A stretch of DNA of 64,000 bases from Cranoglanis bouderius (GCA_023630585.1 CM042565.1:10415513-10479512), one strand, 5' to 3'. Numbered from the stretch's first letter, positions 1 through 11,699 are shown. Notes: a model not told the origin generated them from the letters alone. Translations and numbers: made by a program.

Positions 1-94
1 TTTTTTATACTGAAAAGTTTGAGGTGATGAAACAATGGACACATTCAAGTAAAAGTATTAGTTACTAGATAGATATTATTAGTTGCTAGATAGA

Positions 95-1153
95 TACAGT
101 GGGTGTAGAAAAGAATCATCCCCCTTTAAAATAATCACATTTTGTTGCTTTTCAGCCTGAAATGAAGATGAACACAGTTTTTGTTTTATCCAGCCTTTAG
201 TCTGTTGGGATATGTCTCTACTAACTTTGTACATCTAGTGCCCACTCTTCTTTGCAGAACTGCTCAAGTTCACTTAAATTTGATGGTGACCGTTTGTGGA
301 CTGCAGTCTTCAAGTCATTCCACAGATTTTCAATGGGGTTTAAGTCTGAGCTCTGACTAGGCCATGCAAGGACATTCACCTTTTTCTCCTTCAACCACTG
401 TGTGGTCAGTTTTGCTTTGCTGTGTGCGTTGGGTCATTGTCATGTTCGTGCGTTTTGGCAATGCTCAGTCATGGGTGGCTTTTTTCTTGCAACCTTCCCA
501 TACAAGCCACATTTGTGGAGAATTTGTGATATTGTTGTCACATGCACACAGTGTCCACTCTTTGTCATAAATTCCTGCAACTGCTTCAGAGTTGCTGTAG
601 GCCTCTTGGTAGACTCTCTGACCAGTTTCCTCCTGGCTCTTTCATCCAGTTTGGAGCGACATCCTAACCCAGGGAGGATCTGTGTTGTACCAAATACCTT
701 CCACTTCTTAATAATAGACTTCACTGTGCTTCTAGGCATTGATAAAGCCTTTGAACATTTTTTGTATCCATCTCCTGACTTGTGCCTGTCCACAACTCCA
801 GGAAAGCTCTTTTTATGCTCAGCTAATCAAAATGACCACAGCCGATCACAGTTGAAAGTCAAATGGCTTTGTGTGCCATTGAGAAGGTGATTAGCTACAT
901 CTTATTGAGTTTACAAGTCATTTTTAGGAGGGGGGTGATACTTTTTCCAACTCAGTGATTCTGGTTTTTTTTTGTTTGTTTGTTTTTTAATTACTGACAT
1001 GTTGGTGTTATATCTTTCACTTGGATGTTATAAGTTGCACTGAGTAAATACAGCTGGATACAACATAAACTGTGTCCGTCTTCATTTCAGGCTGAAAAGC
1101 AACAAAATGTGATTATTTTAAGGGGGGGGGGATTCTTTTCTATACCCACTGTA
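95..1153 (-). mobile_element. Tc1-type transposon copy, internally deleted
   Basis: The ends TACAGTGGGTGTAGAAAAG and, reversed, TACAGTGGGTATAGAAAAG define a TA-flanked element closely related to the one at 19726-21206. The left inverted repeat is cut after TTTATCCAGC and joined straight to the transposase 3' end; the full copy has CAGC-like sequence at both sides of that gap, so a microhomology deletion is likely. A second deletion inside the gene removes the block around the first catalytic aspartate. A minus-strand relic at 793-440 keeps the paired-type helix-turn-helix (SGDGYKKCSKALSMPRSTV). Confidence 0.9.
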
Positions 1154-1155
1154 TT

Positions 1156-1703
1156 TACAGTTGCAATCAAAACTATTCAAGTCCCACTGCAAATCAGGTT
1201 TATTGTCAAAATGTACAGACGTTCAGCTGTTTGCAATGAACAAATCAAACAAAAGCAATTGAAATAGTTCAACACAACGAATGCTTCAAGTGTTTTCCCC
1301 AAATTCAACTGAAAATGCAACTTATAATGACTTATCCAGTCTCAAAATTATTCAACCCCCTGAATAGAATCCCTCACAACAGTTTTTTGCAAATATGCAA
1401 AACAGGTGTTGTCTCAAGCACACTTGGGCTTCAAGGGCTTCATTAGTTGCACCAGGTGTGCTTGAGCTGGAACGCATGAAATACCTGAACTGGCTAGGGG
1501 CAGAAAATACATGAAATACCTAGATGGGGCAGAAAAAGGAAGCTATCAACGGCTGTATCCAGATTTCTGAGAAGGAAGATTGTTTAAAACCCTCGAGTGA
1601 CCGCAAAACACCTGCAACAAAACTTGGTGGCAACAGGCGCAGCACAGTATGGCGCATACTAAATGCAGAAGGTTTCCATGCCAGAACTTTGATTGCAACT
1701 GTA
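1156..1703 (+). mobile_element. Short Tc1-like element with TACAGTTGCAATCAA ends
   Basis: Starts TACAGTTGCAATCAAAA and ends TTGATTGCAACTGTA, perfect inverted termini, two bases after the preceding Tc1 copy. An internal stretch at 1524-1700 encodes a degenerate transposase fragment (EAINGCIQISEKEDCLKPSS...RRSTVWRILNAEGFHA). At 548 bp it is a deleted, non-autonomous copy. The 1704-1917 interval to hsf5 exon 2 holds nothing recognisable. Confidence 0.8.
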
Positions 1704-1928
1704 AATCCGGTAGGCACAATCTGTGTGTAATATTTAACAGAATTATATTGACTGATATTATCGGTTATCGGAATTTACTGTATATTTCCTAAAAATCTAT
1801 ATTTGGGACAAAATTTGGATAGATACAGTGACACTAGTGCAGGTGAAACATCAACACTGAAATTGTGAAACAGTGGACTGGGTTACATCCCAGTAATTAA
1901 GTAATTAAACTATTATACTATTCATCAC

Positions 1929-3539
1929 CTGGTGCGTAAAATCTGTACTGTGAGTGATGAGGTATAAAGGCACCTAACGTCCCAGCAGGCACTGCGCTTT
2001 GTGAGCCCTGCTGCACGTGCATGGGGCTGGATGGATGTGCACGCAGCGAGTCCATCGGGAAGTGGTAGAACACAGAGCCTGGATCACCATGACCCATTAC
2101 AAATGATTGGGAGGGTTTGGGTGTTCTGCTGCACTCCTTTAACTGCTGAAAGTCATTAAAGTGATGGTGATAAGGAGTTCCCTGATGTTCAACAAAGACT
2201 GAACCTAAACAAGTAGAGACAAGCCAGATATTAATAAGTAAAAAGTAATAAAAGTTCAGATAGCTGGCACTGTACAAGCCATACTTCTCTTTGTCTATTT
2301 TCTCTGCAAACTCTTATAGATGACTAACCTTTTCCCCCCAAAGCTATGCAGGGAATAGTGAAATAGTAGGTTTGCCTATTCAGTCATTCAAAGGACCTGG
2401 GCTAAAAAAAAATAAAATAATAAATAAATAATAAAAAGTTTCTATAGAATGGTGAGAAAGTAGGTCCAAGGAGTCTGGACATGCACAGGGGGGAAGAAAT
2501 CAGGTAGGTTGTATTATTTCCTACCTTTTTTTCAATTTAGGAAACATGTATTTTTAAAATAAATTCTAATCATTCTTTCTATTTACTTGCTCAATACAAA
2601 ACTGAGCTTTCCTAAATGGACAGTGTTCCAAGTGCTAGAGCTAGAGCTAGCTCGACTACTGCAGCGGATAGTGTTGCCACCATATACTGTAGATCCAAGT
2701 CCCCTGGTTCAGTCCTGAGCTTGTGTTACTGTCTGTCTGGAATTTCCCTATGTGTTTTCCCTATGTGCTTTCCCTGTGTGCTCATGGGTTTCCTCTAGTT
2801 TCTCCAGTTTCCTCCTACCCTCTCCAAAAACATGCCAGTAAGTGGATTGGTTATGCTAAATTGCCCCTAGGTGTGAATGTGTGTGTGTGTGTGTGATGCA
2901 CTGTCGTCCCACACAGGACACCCGGCTTTCTTGGGATAAGCTCTGGATCCACCATGAACCTGATCAGGATATAGCGGTTACTGAAGATGAATGAATAAAT
3001 ATATTTTGTTCTGCCCATTCCTGTTGAAGACACTACCAACCCTTTTTCATCACATCAGAGTTTTCCTGGGGTGAATTCAGCATCGGATAATGGAAATGCC
3101 TCGATGACTGGCTGGGCACCTCTATCCCAGCGGCAAGCTTGGCCTTGTTGACAGGCGTGAGACGCTTTAGGTTGACCAGAAGCTCCGGGTTCGCCCGTTT
3201 GAAGTTCGGGTTGTGAAAGTGGTGCGTCTGAGCCATGATGGAAGCGCTGTTGAGTTGCTTCTCTGAGACGTCACGGTCTGGGTGCACTTTTCTGAAGCCG
3301 TAGAGGTTTAGCTGGCGAATGAAACTGGTGAAGTCTGTCATTCTGAAGTAATTGCTCATCTGCCTGTAAGAAGAAAATAGCACTTCAGCTTCAAAGGGTT
3401 CCTGATAGATGAGTATTCCTTCCCCACTGGCATCCCAGCAGATTGAGCAAATCCGAGGATCGTTCACCAAATGCCACAACTTGCTGGGGAAGTTGTTGGG
3501 GTTGATTGGGATGGTGAAGCATGTTTCATCAATTTCCAT
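1929..3539 (-). CDS. hsf5: Heat shock transcription factor 5, partial (exons 1-2)
   Basis: Exon 1 spans 3539-3041 (499 nt) and exon 2 spans 2204-1929. Exon 1 encodes an HSF-type winged-helix DNA-binding domain: the TIPINPNNFPSKLWHLVND start, a CWDASGEGILI strand and the recognition-helix stretch FTSFIRQLNLYGFRKV, followed by HHFHNPNFKR and LKRLTPVNKAKLAAG. The INPNNFP opening and the AAGIEVP segment after the domain are typical of HSF5 rather than HSF1, 2 or 4. The ATG at 3539 is chosen because the upstream in-frame codon at 3563 is TTG. Exon 1 ends after one base of a codon; the acceptor at 2205-2206 resumes at base two, so phase matches. Exon 2 ends either at a GT donor (1927-1928) or at the in-frame TAG at 1918-1920. 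Known HSF5 is about 600 residues, so the rest probably lies left of the window. Family role: HSF-type regulator needed in male meiosis. Intron 1 holds a SINE. Confidence 0.87.
2620..2995 (+). mobile_element. tRNA-derived SINE in hsf5 intron 1
   Basis: The head reads CTGCAGCGGATAGTGTTGCC with a degenerate B-box-like GGTTCAGTCCTGAGC, followed by the body shared with four other copies here: AAACATGCCAGTAAGTGGATTGG, CTAAATTGCCCCTAGGTGTG and an end GGTTACTGAAGATGAATGA. A short GT microsatellite is embedded in the body. Confidence 0.7.
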
Positions 3540-3559
3540 ATCAGCTAATGAATTTATGA

Positions 3560-4260
3560 CCAACTGGATGAAAACAGACAGGAGCTCGGTGTTAGTGAAC
3601 TGTAGTTATTTATTCATCTAGACATTTGCAAACTAACTAGCTTGTCGCAGTTGCTCTCTAGTGCTAACTAGGTAGCAGGGCGGCTAGTTAACACATTCAT
3701 TCATTTATTCATCTTCATTAACAGTTGAAAAATGATTAGCAAGTAAAAATAATTATCAATAACAAGCTAGCACTGCCCTTAGAAAAGCTGTCCGTTAGAG
3801 TTTGTTAGCCTCATGACCGGAAAAATAATCAAACAAAATCAGACCCAAAGTCATTTCTGTATGAATTACACGATCAAACGTGGTTAATTTCTGATATATC
3901 TGTCATATACCTGTTATTTTGGCTCCTTTTGGAGGTTCTCTGTTCTCACAGCTTCTCAGAACCGTTAAAATTATTCGGGAACCATTACGCGCGCACCGGC
4001 CTCGCGCGTTTAAATTCAAAAGTGGACAAGTGGAGGCGCGCGAGCTCAGAACCGCGCGTGATATCTCTTCCATAGTACGCGCTGGAGAAATTCATATATA
4101 TTCAATGGGCGCGCGTGGATTTAATCCAATCAGAGTAACAAGCGCAGGTGACTTCATTCAGTCTCAAAGTGAAGTCATGCGTACTGAATTGCATGTCAAA
4201 ATAGAAACGACGCTATTTGGGCGTATTTGTACGAGATTTCAAACGCATCCAGTGAACGTT
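3560..4260 (-). promoter_or_regulatory. CpG-rich upstream region of hsf5
   Basis: Around 3985-4130 the sequence is locally rich in CpG, with repeated GCGCGC and CGCGCG runs, unlike the AT-rich DNA on both sides. It begins a few hundred bases upstream of the hsf5 start codon, which fits a promoter or first untranslated exon. No TATA box or start site can be fixed by eye. A 114-residue open frame on the plus strand here is best explained by the CpG-rich composition. Confidence 0.5.
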
Positions 4261-4263
4261 TAG

Positions 4264-4500
4264 ATCAGGGGTGTCAAATATAAGCCCCGTGGGTTCTAAA
4301 GGTTCTAATCTGACCCACCAAATTTATGTAGAATCTGTGTTCTAAGTTAAAATCTTCTTGGTGACCCTAATTGAGTTGAACAATTCGGGGAAAATAGCAA
4401 ATCTCTGTTATTCCACTAGGAAAAATAGACCTCTAGGCCATAAAATCTATGCTATGTAACTCTTCATTAGCAAACTAAAATGTGGCCCTTTAACCATGTT
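4264..4500. mobile_element. hAT-like transposon fragment, degenerate
   Basis: Begins with CAGGGGTGTCAAAT followed by a segment mentioning GGCCC/GACCCACCAAA-type blocks, resembling the left end of widespread vertebrate hAT-derived repeats. No right end or coding sequence was found. Recognition is from general resemblance only. The rest of the hsf5-SUPT4H1 interval (4500-5090) is AT-rich with a poly-G run near 4730 and no recognisable gene. Confidence 0.35.
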
Positions 4501-5089
4501 TCTTTCCAAAATAACTAATTAGGGGTTTTACAGCAGCGAGGGTGAATACCTTTTATTTTATTTTATTTGTAAATAATTTTAACAAACTGTTTTTATTTTA
4601 TTCTGTATTTTATTGCATTTTGTGTGGACTCGCCATAGATAATCCCAAATAATTCAGTAACAGGTTACAGGTTGTAACACTATGAAATTGTAAACCCATA
4701 ATTTTTTATTTATTTATTTATTTATTTGGGGGGGGGGGGGTTTGAATTGCACTCTGTTCATCTGTTTATGTATAAAATATGTGTTCAATCTGTGCATTCA
4801 GTATGTACCTTTCCGACAGTTGCATACAATGCTGAATCACTCACTACTCTTAATTAAAAAGTATTAAAAAGCAGAGAGACAGTAGAACATATTCTATTAC
4901 ACTGTGAAGCATATCCGCAAAAGACATGAAGACACACTGCACATTAAAGGACCAACTTGCACATAGTTTTGGAATATGTATAGCCAATAAAGATATTTTT
5001 CAGTTTTTAAGATCTTCAAGGTTGTATAATATAGTATAATTTCTATATTATACATTAGATTTAAATGTTTTAATGCTAAAGTCTCTACT

Positions 5090-5300
5090 CCATATCAGTA
5101 GGTGGCGGTAATGCACCTTAACCTGGTCTGTAAACCGCCGTAAAACACTGCATAAAGACCGCCGGCGCAAGCTTATGACGTCATTGCATTCGCCGTAAAA
5201 GCAAGTTACATTGTTGAGCTATTTTCTAGAGTTTATCAAATTTTAAAGGAAAAAAAAAAAAACATTTTGTGGAATAAGGTGTATTAATTTAGGTTACAGA
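5090..5300 (+). promoter_or_regulatory. supt4h1 promoter region with CRE palindrome
   Basis: A perfect TGACGTCA cAMP-response/ATF palindrome lies at 5176-5183, about 120 bases upstream of the supt4h1 ATG, within a small CpG-containing block (ACCGCCGGCGC just before it). This fits a TATA-less housekeeping promoter. A second TGACGTCA lies in intron 1 near 6040, beside a GGGGGCGTGG GC-box-like motif. Factor binding is inferred from motifs alone. Confidence 0.5.
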
Positions 5301-8300
5301 ATGTCCTTGGATACCGTACCAAAGGATCTTCGTCATCTGCGGGCTTGTCTGCTATGTTCTCTTGTCAAGGTAGGCTTTTTCGAACTAGTGCAGTATTTAC
5401 AGCGAGTTAGCTTAACGGCTAAGTGGGAAATGTGGGTTAAAAAGCTATACGTTTTGCGCAACGCATTATTTTGATACATTAAAATGGCGTGTTTACTTAT
5501 ATTAACGTCTCGTAGCTAGCTTTCCGATAATACCAACCTTTTGTGTCATTAAGTTAGCTAACCAGGTAGCTATTGTGCTATTACAAGTACGATAGAAACG
5601 CGCATTCGTTATCCCCAACGTTTACAAGCGACTCGAAAATTAAAGGCACCCTTCATGGAAAAGAGCAAACATGAATGTGGTTAATGGTAACGTCAGGGAA
5701 TTTCATGAAAGAATAACAAAACACACGATCTCTAATCTTGAGCTGCGTTATTTCTTATTTTGCTTGTTCTTATTTCTCCTTACTAACATACTGTATTTTA
5801 TATTTTTTAAAAAGGGGGGGGGGGGGGTTATTATCCGAACAAAGTATACAACAATTATACAAAAAATATGCAGATTTACACACAAAAAATGCCAGTGTAC
5901 AGAACATCCATCAATTAATCAAAAACTCTATATTCATGAAAAATATTGCAAGTCTTCATTGCTATTTTGTTGACAATGTTCTCCAAACAAGTGCTGTAGA
6001 AAGAAGTTTGGTGGTGAGACGACGCAATTGACGCAGAGTGACGTCAGATAGCACCGGGGGCGTGGCTTATTTCATTCCCACACTGTCGTCTACCTTCTGC
6101 TTGTCTGTCTGACACAAACCTGCTCATCAATCCTACACGCTTTTATACTTTTCTCTAGGCTTGTTTTATTTTCGTGAATGTGGTGTGCAGATAACAGAAG
6201 TGCAGGGTGTCCCGTAAGTCCAGCATCATATGGGAGAAAAAAAAACCCAAAGGGTTTTATTTATAGAACTTGCTGAGCATGTCCACTATTTTTCTCAATA
6301 CAGAAATAACTATGAGGAAATTATTTGGATTCGTTCTTTCTTGATTGTCTTCAAAAATATACATTAACCCTATGATGCTGGACAACTGGGACACCCTGTA
6401 GTATGTTTCAGCACTGAGTTTAAAGTAAAACTCAACAATGTTAACATCAACCAGGAGCCAAGCAATGCAAATGAATCTTTCTCCACAGGTGAAGCTTTTT
6501 ATTTCATGTTAGCTATGATGTCATTAATTTATTTCTATACTTGCTCACTATGAGTGAGTAAATTATAGTGTGCAAATTGTTGGTATTGGACTGTCAGATA
6601 ATTATAAACATGCTCCACCTTTGCATGCAATGTATATTTGCATACAATTTGCATACCAGGCTTAGTATGCGTGAAGCTGCTGTCCATGTGGTTTAAAAGA
6701 AGCATTTATTAAAGCGTCACTGGCTATAAAGCTTCAGCTTCTGCTGAGACATGTAATGCTAGCCAACCACATCTTTTCCAACTGCTGCTCATGCTGTGTC
6801 ACAGGGCAGTGTAAAACACACTCGGAGGAGACCTCTATCTGCCCCCTTCCTCATACATGAGCTCACAGATGCCTACGCTTGGCTAGTGTCACTATGACTG
6901 ACAGGGGAGAGAGAGTTTGTCATCCCTCACACAGATATTATGGCTCCCAAGTTGCAGTGTTGTGCATTGTTGTGGCATCGTCAGTGCTTGAATTCACCAG
7001 ACTCACTCATTTTGTCTGTAGAATGCAAATCTCTATATAGTTCTACCGGCAAATTAATAACATAAAAGTGCCTCTCTGTGGGTGACCACTACCACCATTA
7101 ATTCAGGGCGGAGACCCAGATTGTGTTTGAACACAAGGGCATGACCAGGAACGTTAAATATAACGTTTTCCTTTGCCAACAGCTGGTTTCAAAATCATAG
7201 GCCCCAACAATTAATATTACTTGGCAGCTCCCCTGGAGAAAATAACAGCACTGAATATCTTCGTGTAATGTCTAAAATTTCAAGCCACAGGTCTTAAAAT
7301 TGGGAGATTTTTCAAAACACAGATTTTGCGTTCTAGGAACCATTTCATTTCTTTTGGCAACTTTGGGGCAAAAAAGTGCGTGAAAATTAGTATTTCAAAC
7401 AAGTACAGACTAAAGCAACATAAAGTGAAAACACTATCATATTTATAGGTTATTTTTCATAAAGTCTTTCAGATAAATTATTGTATTTAGAATGCATGTG
7501 TAAGTTTAAAGTCTATTAGTCCTGAGTTCAAGGGCATAGGAGTGAAACATGATATGGTTACACTTTCTCTCTCTGCTTCTACAGACTATTGACCAGTTCG
7601 AGTATGATGGCTGCGATAACTGTGAATCCTACCTGCAAATGAAGGGGAACCGGGAAATGGTTTATGAATGCACAAGCTCCTCCTTTGATGGGTATGCTGC
7701 ATTTCTTTGGATTCTTTTCTTCTAATAAAGCCTTTAAAAAAAAGGCTGCTTACTGTGTGTGTGTTTTCTTTATAGTGTCATTGCAATGATGAGTCCTGAA
7801 GACAGCTGGGTGGCTAAGTGGCAAAGAATAGGTAACATTCATACACTTCACTATAACTCAGTGTCTCTTCTGTGTATATAATTATTACTGCATTTATAAA
7901 CCTGTTATTTTTGTTCACAGGAAATTTCAAGGCAGGCGTCTATGCTGTAACCGTAACTGGTAGATTACCTCCAGGTTAGTTGAGGATTTAATCTTATTTA
8001 TAGTACAAGGAGCATTGTTCACGCACAGTACTCCCAGTACTAGGGGGCAGGTGAGAGCCCAAATCCTGACCATCTGCTTTCAATATTGCCATATTGCCAA
8101 TAGTTAACAATTTAAAAAGACAAATGAACCACTGTGAAGCAGGCTGGAGATGTCATACAAATGCATAAAAGTTCTTTAAAACTATTAGCTTGATATATAG
8201 GTTAGATAAATAGTTAAGAATATGATGCAAAAAAAAAAAATCAACTACTAATGTTTTGTGACAAATGCTAGATGGCAAGGTAAAATGGAGTCATTTCCAG

Positions 8301-9022
8301 TTTGTATTCTCAATTCAATTTTGTTTGTGTAGTGCTTTTAACAGTGTTATTTGTCGCAAAGCAACATTACAGAAATCTGATTTCGATTTCTAATGAGGAA
8401 GCCAGGGCTGACGGTAGCAGGGACAACTCCCTGCCAAAAGGGAACCGATCTTCTTCTGGGTGATGCTAGATACTGGGATTATAAATCAGTACTCTTCTAC
8501 AGCGTTATACTGCAAAGACAAAAAGTACTAAGTGTGTTGAAAGGATGTACAGTCTGAGGATATTGTGAATAAGAGTCCTGGGATGAGCACAGGACAGTAT
8601 TTCTGATTACAGCAGCAGTTCTTGGGTAAAAGTCTGCAGTATCCCAGTGCAATTATCCACTGAAGTAAGGGTGAAACATAAAAATATATGAAACAACATA
8701 CATTTTAGTAGCTTAAAATGACATTCAGGATAGTGATGCATTAGTTCCAGTGGAGTTTAGTTGGAGTAGGTTAGAAACAAGTACAAAATATTTGTAAGAA
8801 GAATAGACTTCCTATTAGAATATCACAGGCTTTGGAAGTGCTAGTTTTACAAAACACTGGCAATTGGAGCATTCAAAATGGACATTAAAAGCCCACAGAC
8901 ATTATAATGTTAAACTGTGTCACTGTTTATAATGTTTTTTTTTTTTTTTTTTAGGAGTGGTACGAGAACTAAAGAGCAGAGGAGTCATCTACAGGTCCAG
9001 AGACACGGCAGTGAAGACGTAA
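5301..9022 (+). CDS. supt4h1: Transcription elongation factor SPT4, complete five-exon gene
   Basis: Exons are 5301-5369, 7585-7691, 7776-7831, 7921-7974 and 8955-9022; the 354 joined bases give 117 residues plus TAA, the same length as the human protein. All introns are GT-AG and phases agree. The protein starts MSLDTVPKDLRHLRACLLC and carries the four-cysteine zinc site C16, C19, C33 and C36, then the SPT5-contacting NGN-partner fold with MSPEDSWVAKWQRI and the C-terminal RELKSRGVIYRSRDTAVKT. SPT4 pairs with SPT5 to form DSIF, which controls RNA polymerase II pausing and elongation in the nucleus. Intron 1 (5370-7584) contains a 198-bp MITE. The gene is divergent from hsf5 about 1.76 kb away (ATG to ATG), and no RNF43 coding sequence was seen between them. 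Confidence 0.97.
6203..6400. mobile_element. MITE with about 33-bp terminal inverted repeats
   Basis: The left end CAGGGTGTCCCGTAAGTCC and the right end, which reads CAGGGTGTCCCAGTTGTCC on the other strand, match through the CAGCATCATA block with few mismatches. The element is 198 bp, AT-rich and without coding capacity. The CAGGGTGTCC terminus is typical of mariner-type elements. It sits in supt4h1 intron 1. Confidence 0.75.
8310..8660. repeat. Interspersed fish repeat fragment (family A)
   Basis: Contains the series GTGCTTTTAACA, CTAATGAGGAAGCCAGGGC, GACAACTCCCTGCCAAAAGG and GGGAACCGATC. The same order of blocks recurs at 50850-51000, so this is a dispersed repeat, here inside supt4h1 intron 4. 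I recognise it as a common type of teleost repeat but cannot name the family. Confidence 0.5.
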
Positions 9023-9400
9023 ACGTGACACACAGCACAGCTTTGGCATCGCATCCCAGAAACTTTCCTCTGCTATACGCTACACTGTTGATTTTCACCT
9101 GTCTGAAGAAGTTGGTTAATTCGATTGTGTTCCAGCTTCTGAGCCATATAGTGCTCTACAGCCTGTAATATCTCACCTCTGATGTAAGAATTAATAGCTA
9201 AAAGCCCTTGAAAACTGGGCTGGTGAACTTTAACTTTTGTGGATATCGCTGTGTACTATTTTGCTTCATTTACATCTGAAATCTTGTGTTTCTTTTATTC
9301 TTACAGAAGTCTTATTTTCTCATTATATTTGTCTTGTTGGATTACAAGAGCACCACAGTAATGACTTTATTGGTTGGACAGTGCCGACTAATTACATTTG

Positions 9401-9406
9401 AATAAA
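9401..9406 (+). terminator. supt4h1 polyadenylation signal AATAAA
   Basis: AATAAA lies 379 bases after the supt4h1 stop codon at the end of an AT-rich 3' untranslated region. It is the first perfect signal downstream of the coding end. Confidence 0.7.
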
Positions 9407-9889
9407 AGCTTTTGACAAAAAACGTTGATGGGTTAATGAGTCTGTTCTGCAAACTACATCTAGTTCTGTGCAAATGTTTGCATACCTTTGATTAAACCAA
9501 TCAAAAAATTTGTGTGTTGGATTTTATAGGTGATAATAAAAAATGATCAAAAAGTGTATGTGAAGTTATTTTTATGTGGGTTGGGTCGGGTCTTGGTGTT
9601 ACTACTTTCAGTTCCTGAAGAATGGTTTTCAGAAGGATTGGATCCTAAAATTAGAATCAAATAAATTACGTCAACTTTTGAACTTGCTTATAAGAGTAAC
9701 TGCTGACAGACCCACTTGCTGTAATGTAAGGCTGTGATGTTGAGGCTTTCAATAAGAAAACACTATTAATTTAACAAGGAATATGTTTGTTTTGTAGATA
9801 AACTGTCAAATAGAGCACTACTTTTCCATCCAGGAACCAAGGGGTGTGAAAACTACCAGAAGGGGGAGCTGTAGGTCTGTCAAAATCAT

Positions 9890-10165
9890 TCAGCTTCAGT
9901 AACCATTTTATCCTGGTCAGGGATGTGGTGGATCTGGAGCGTATCCCAGGAACATTTGGCACAAGGTGGGAGTCCATCATGCACCATGCTCATTCAGACA
10001 CTCATTCACACCTGGGGGCTATTTTGAACAGCCAATCTACTCATCAGCATGTTTTTGGGAGGTTGGAGGAACCTGGAAGGAAGAGGGCAAAATGTCGAAC
10101 TCCACACAGACAGTAACCTGAGCTCAGAATTGAACCAGGAACCCTAGAGCTGTGAGGCAGCAAGT
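9890..10165 (-). mobile_element. tRNA-derived SINE copy
   Basis: Minus-strand copy of the SINE at 2620-2995: TTCAGTAACCATTTTATCC, GTATCCCAGGAACA, GCATGTTTTTGGGAGG and the head segment GAATTGAACCAGGAACCC. It is followed directly by a short copy in the opposite orientation. Confidence 0.7.
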
Positions 10166-10280
10166 ACTGGTTTGATCCTGACCTCAGGTTACTGTCTATG
10201 TGGAGTTTTGCTCGTTCTCACAAAGTGTTCCTGTGAGGCTCCAGAGCCACTGACCAGAATAAGCAGTGACTGAAGATGAA
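10166..10280 (+). mobile_element. Truncated SINE copy, inverted relative to its neighbour
   Basis: TTTGATCCTGACCTCAGGTTACTGTCTATGTGG at the left is the reverse complement of the head of the adjacent copy, and the right end GCAGTGACTGAAGATGAATGAG is the family 3' end. The body between is deleted. Together with 9890-10165 it forms a head-to-head inverted pair. Confidence 0.6.
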
Positions 10281-10435
10281 TGAGTTCTAGATTTGAGTGC
10301 AAAAGCTTGCATCCTCTTTGGGTTCTGGATGGAAAAGGACAGTTTATCTGCAAAACAGAATTTCATGTTCATTGAATAGTGTTTTTCTATAGAAAGCTTT
10401 TTAAAACATACAGCCTCAACACTATAGCAACAGAG

Positions 10436-10530
10436 TCTAAAGCCTGGTTTATGTGGTACAATTTTCGGCCCGATTTCTGATGTCGCAGACAAATAATTTT
10501 TCAGTCGTGAGTTGAGATCAGCGGTGACGC
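10436..10530. mobile_element. Transposon end fragment (family B)
   Basis: AAAGCCTGGTTTATGTGGTACAATTTTCGGCC...GTCGCAGAC...TTTTCAGTCGTGAGTTGAG is the reverse complement pattern of a segment at 31805-31925, so both are copies of one dispersed repeat. The adjoining 10531-11690 has no recognisable gene or repeat. Confidence 0.45.
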
Positions 10531-11699
10531 TGTTACCAAAGACAGCTGACAGCAGTCTGGTTGTGTCAGAAAATTTTGATCTGTGTGACCACTGCTACAA
10601 TGTTTTTACTTTTTTACGATGTGAAAGAACCAAGGGCCCCTTTAAATGCAAAATATTCAGTGGATTCCATGGGACCCCTCAGTACATTTGTATTTTAATT
10701 AACATAACACTGCCCTGCATCAGATTTGCTGAATAGGATCTGATAGTTGTTTCTTACTAATACTTAGATGCTGAGTCCAGATATGCTGTTAGTTTTGCTC
10801 TAGAACATCACAACTTTTCACAAAGCCTGATGTCCAGTGTAGAGCTTTTTTGCCTAAGATGGACCATAAACGTTAGCGCTATTGCCAGATAGACTGCCAC
10901 CAACACAGGAAATACTATGTTTATGTACAATAGGTGAGCAACATTTATCACTTTTCCTCTGATTAGCCCTTATATGAATGCTAGGCACACTTACATGCAC
11001 ACAAAACTCCTGATTTCAGGGATTTATAATGACCAGTGAAAGACGGAAATGCGAGCATAGCCCAGATGATTTCTGCTACATCTGTGGGTGTTTTGCCAGT
11101 CCAGAAAATCCCTCAAAAGGAAGTTCACTCCTTAAGCACTCTGCATATTATTATAATGTTCATCTTTTGAAATAGCTTTATTTAGAGATTTACACAAACA
11201 TTTCACAGACTATTTGTCTGCTGTTCATGTTGTAAACAAGTGTTATGTTTTGTGTGCCTATTGTTGTAATTAATAAATAATAATTGTGAAATTTGACAGC
11301 TTCTACCAATCTAAATAAAACCCTCAAAGCAATATAAATTTAGCAAAATTAGTAAAAAAAAAAAAAAAAAAATCATTCTTATATTGTGGGAAAACAGTAC
11401 GTGATAGGGAATTTTCAGTGGCATATTTGAACTCAGCATGACCAAAATAGGTAAAAACAAGTGTGATTTGCAGAACAGCATAAACTTTTTTTCTAGATGC
11501 AGGGTGGTGTAATCTGACATTATTTATTTGCTCATTATTTAAAGGCATAAAAATAATATTTTGGCCATATTGGTCAATTTTCATTCCTGAAATATTTTAA
11601 GGTTTGGTGTAAACCAATTAAATTCAAGTTACTAGTCAAACAGAGCAATACCTGTAATAACTCAATAATAAAATATAATAATATAATAACCACCTCATT

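Noticed and set aside
3540..3563. Upstream in-frame extension VINSLAD of HSF5
   Set aside because: The codon at 3563 is TTG, not ATG. The first ATG is at 3539 and gives the normal HSF5 start spacing.
3919..4263. 114-codon plus-strand frame
   Set aside because: It lies in the CpG-rich upstream region of HSF5, has no recognisable domain and no splice context.
5671..6031. Two overlapping plus-strand frames in SUPT4H1 intron 1
   Set aside because: They run through a poly-G stretch in an intron and show no family features.
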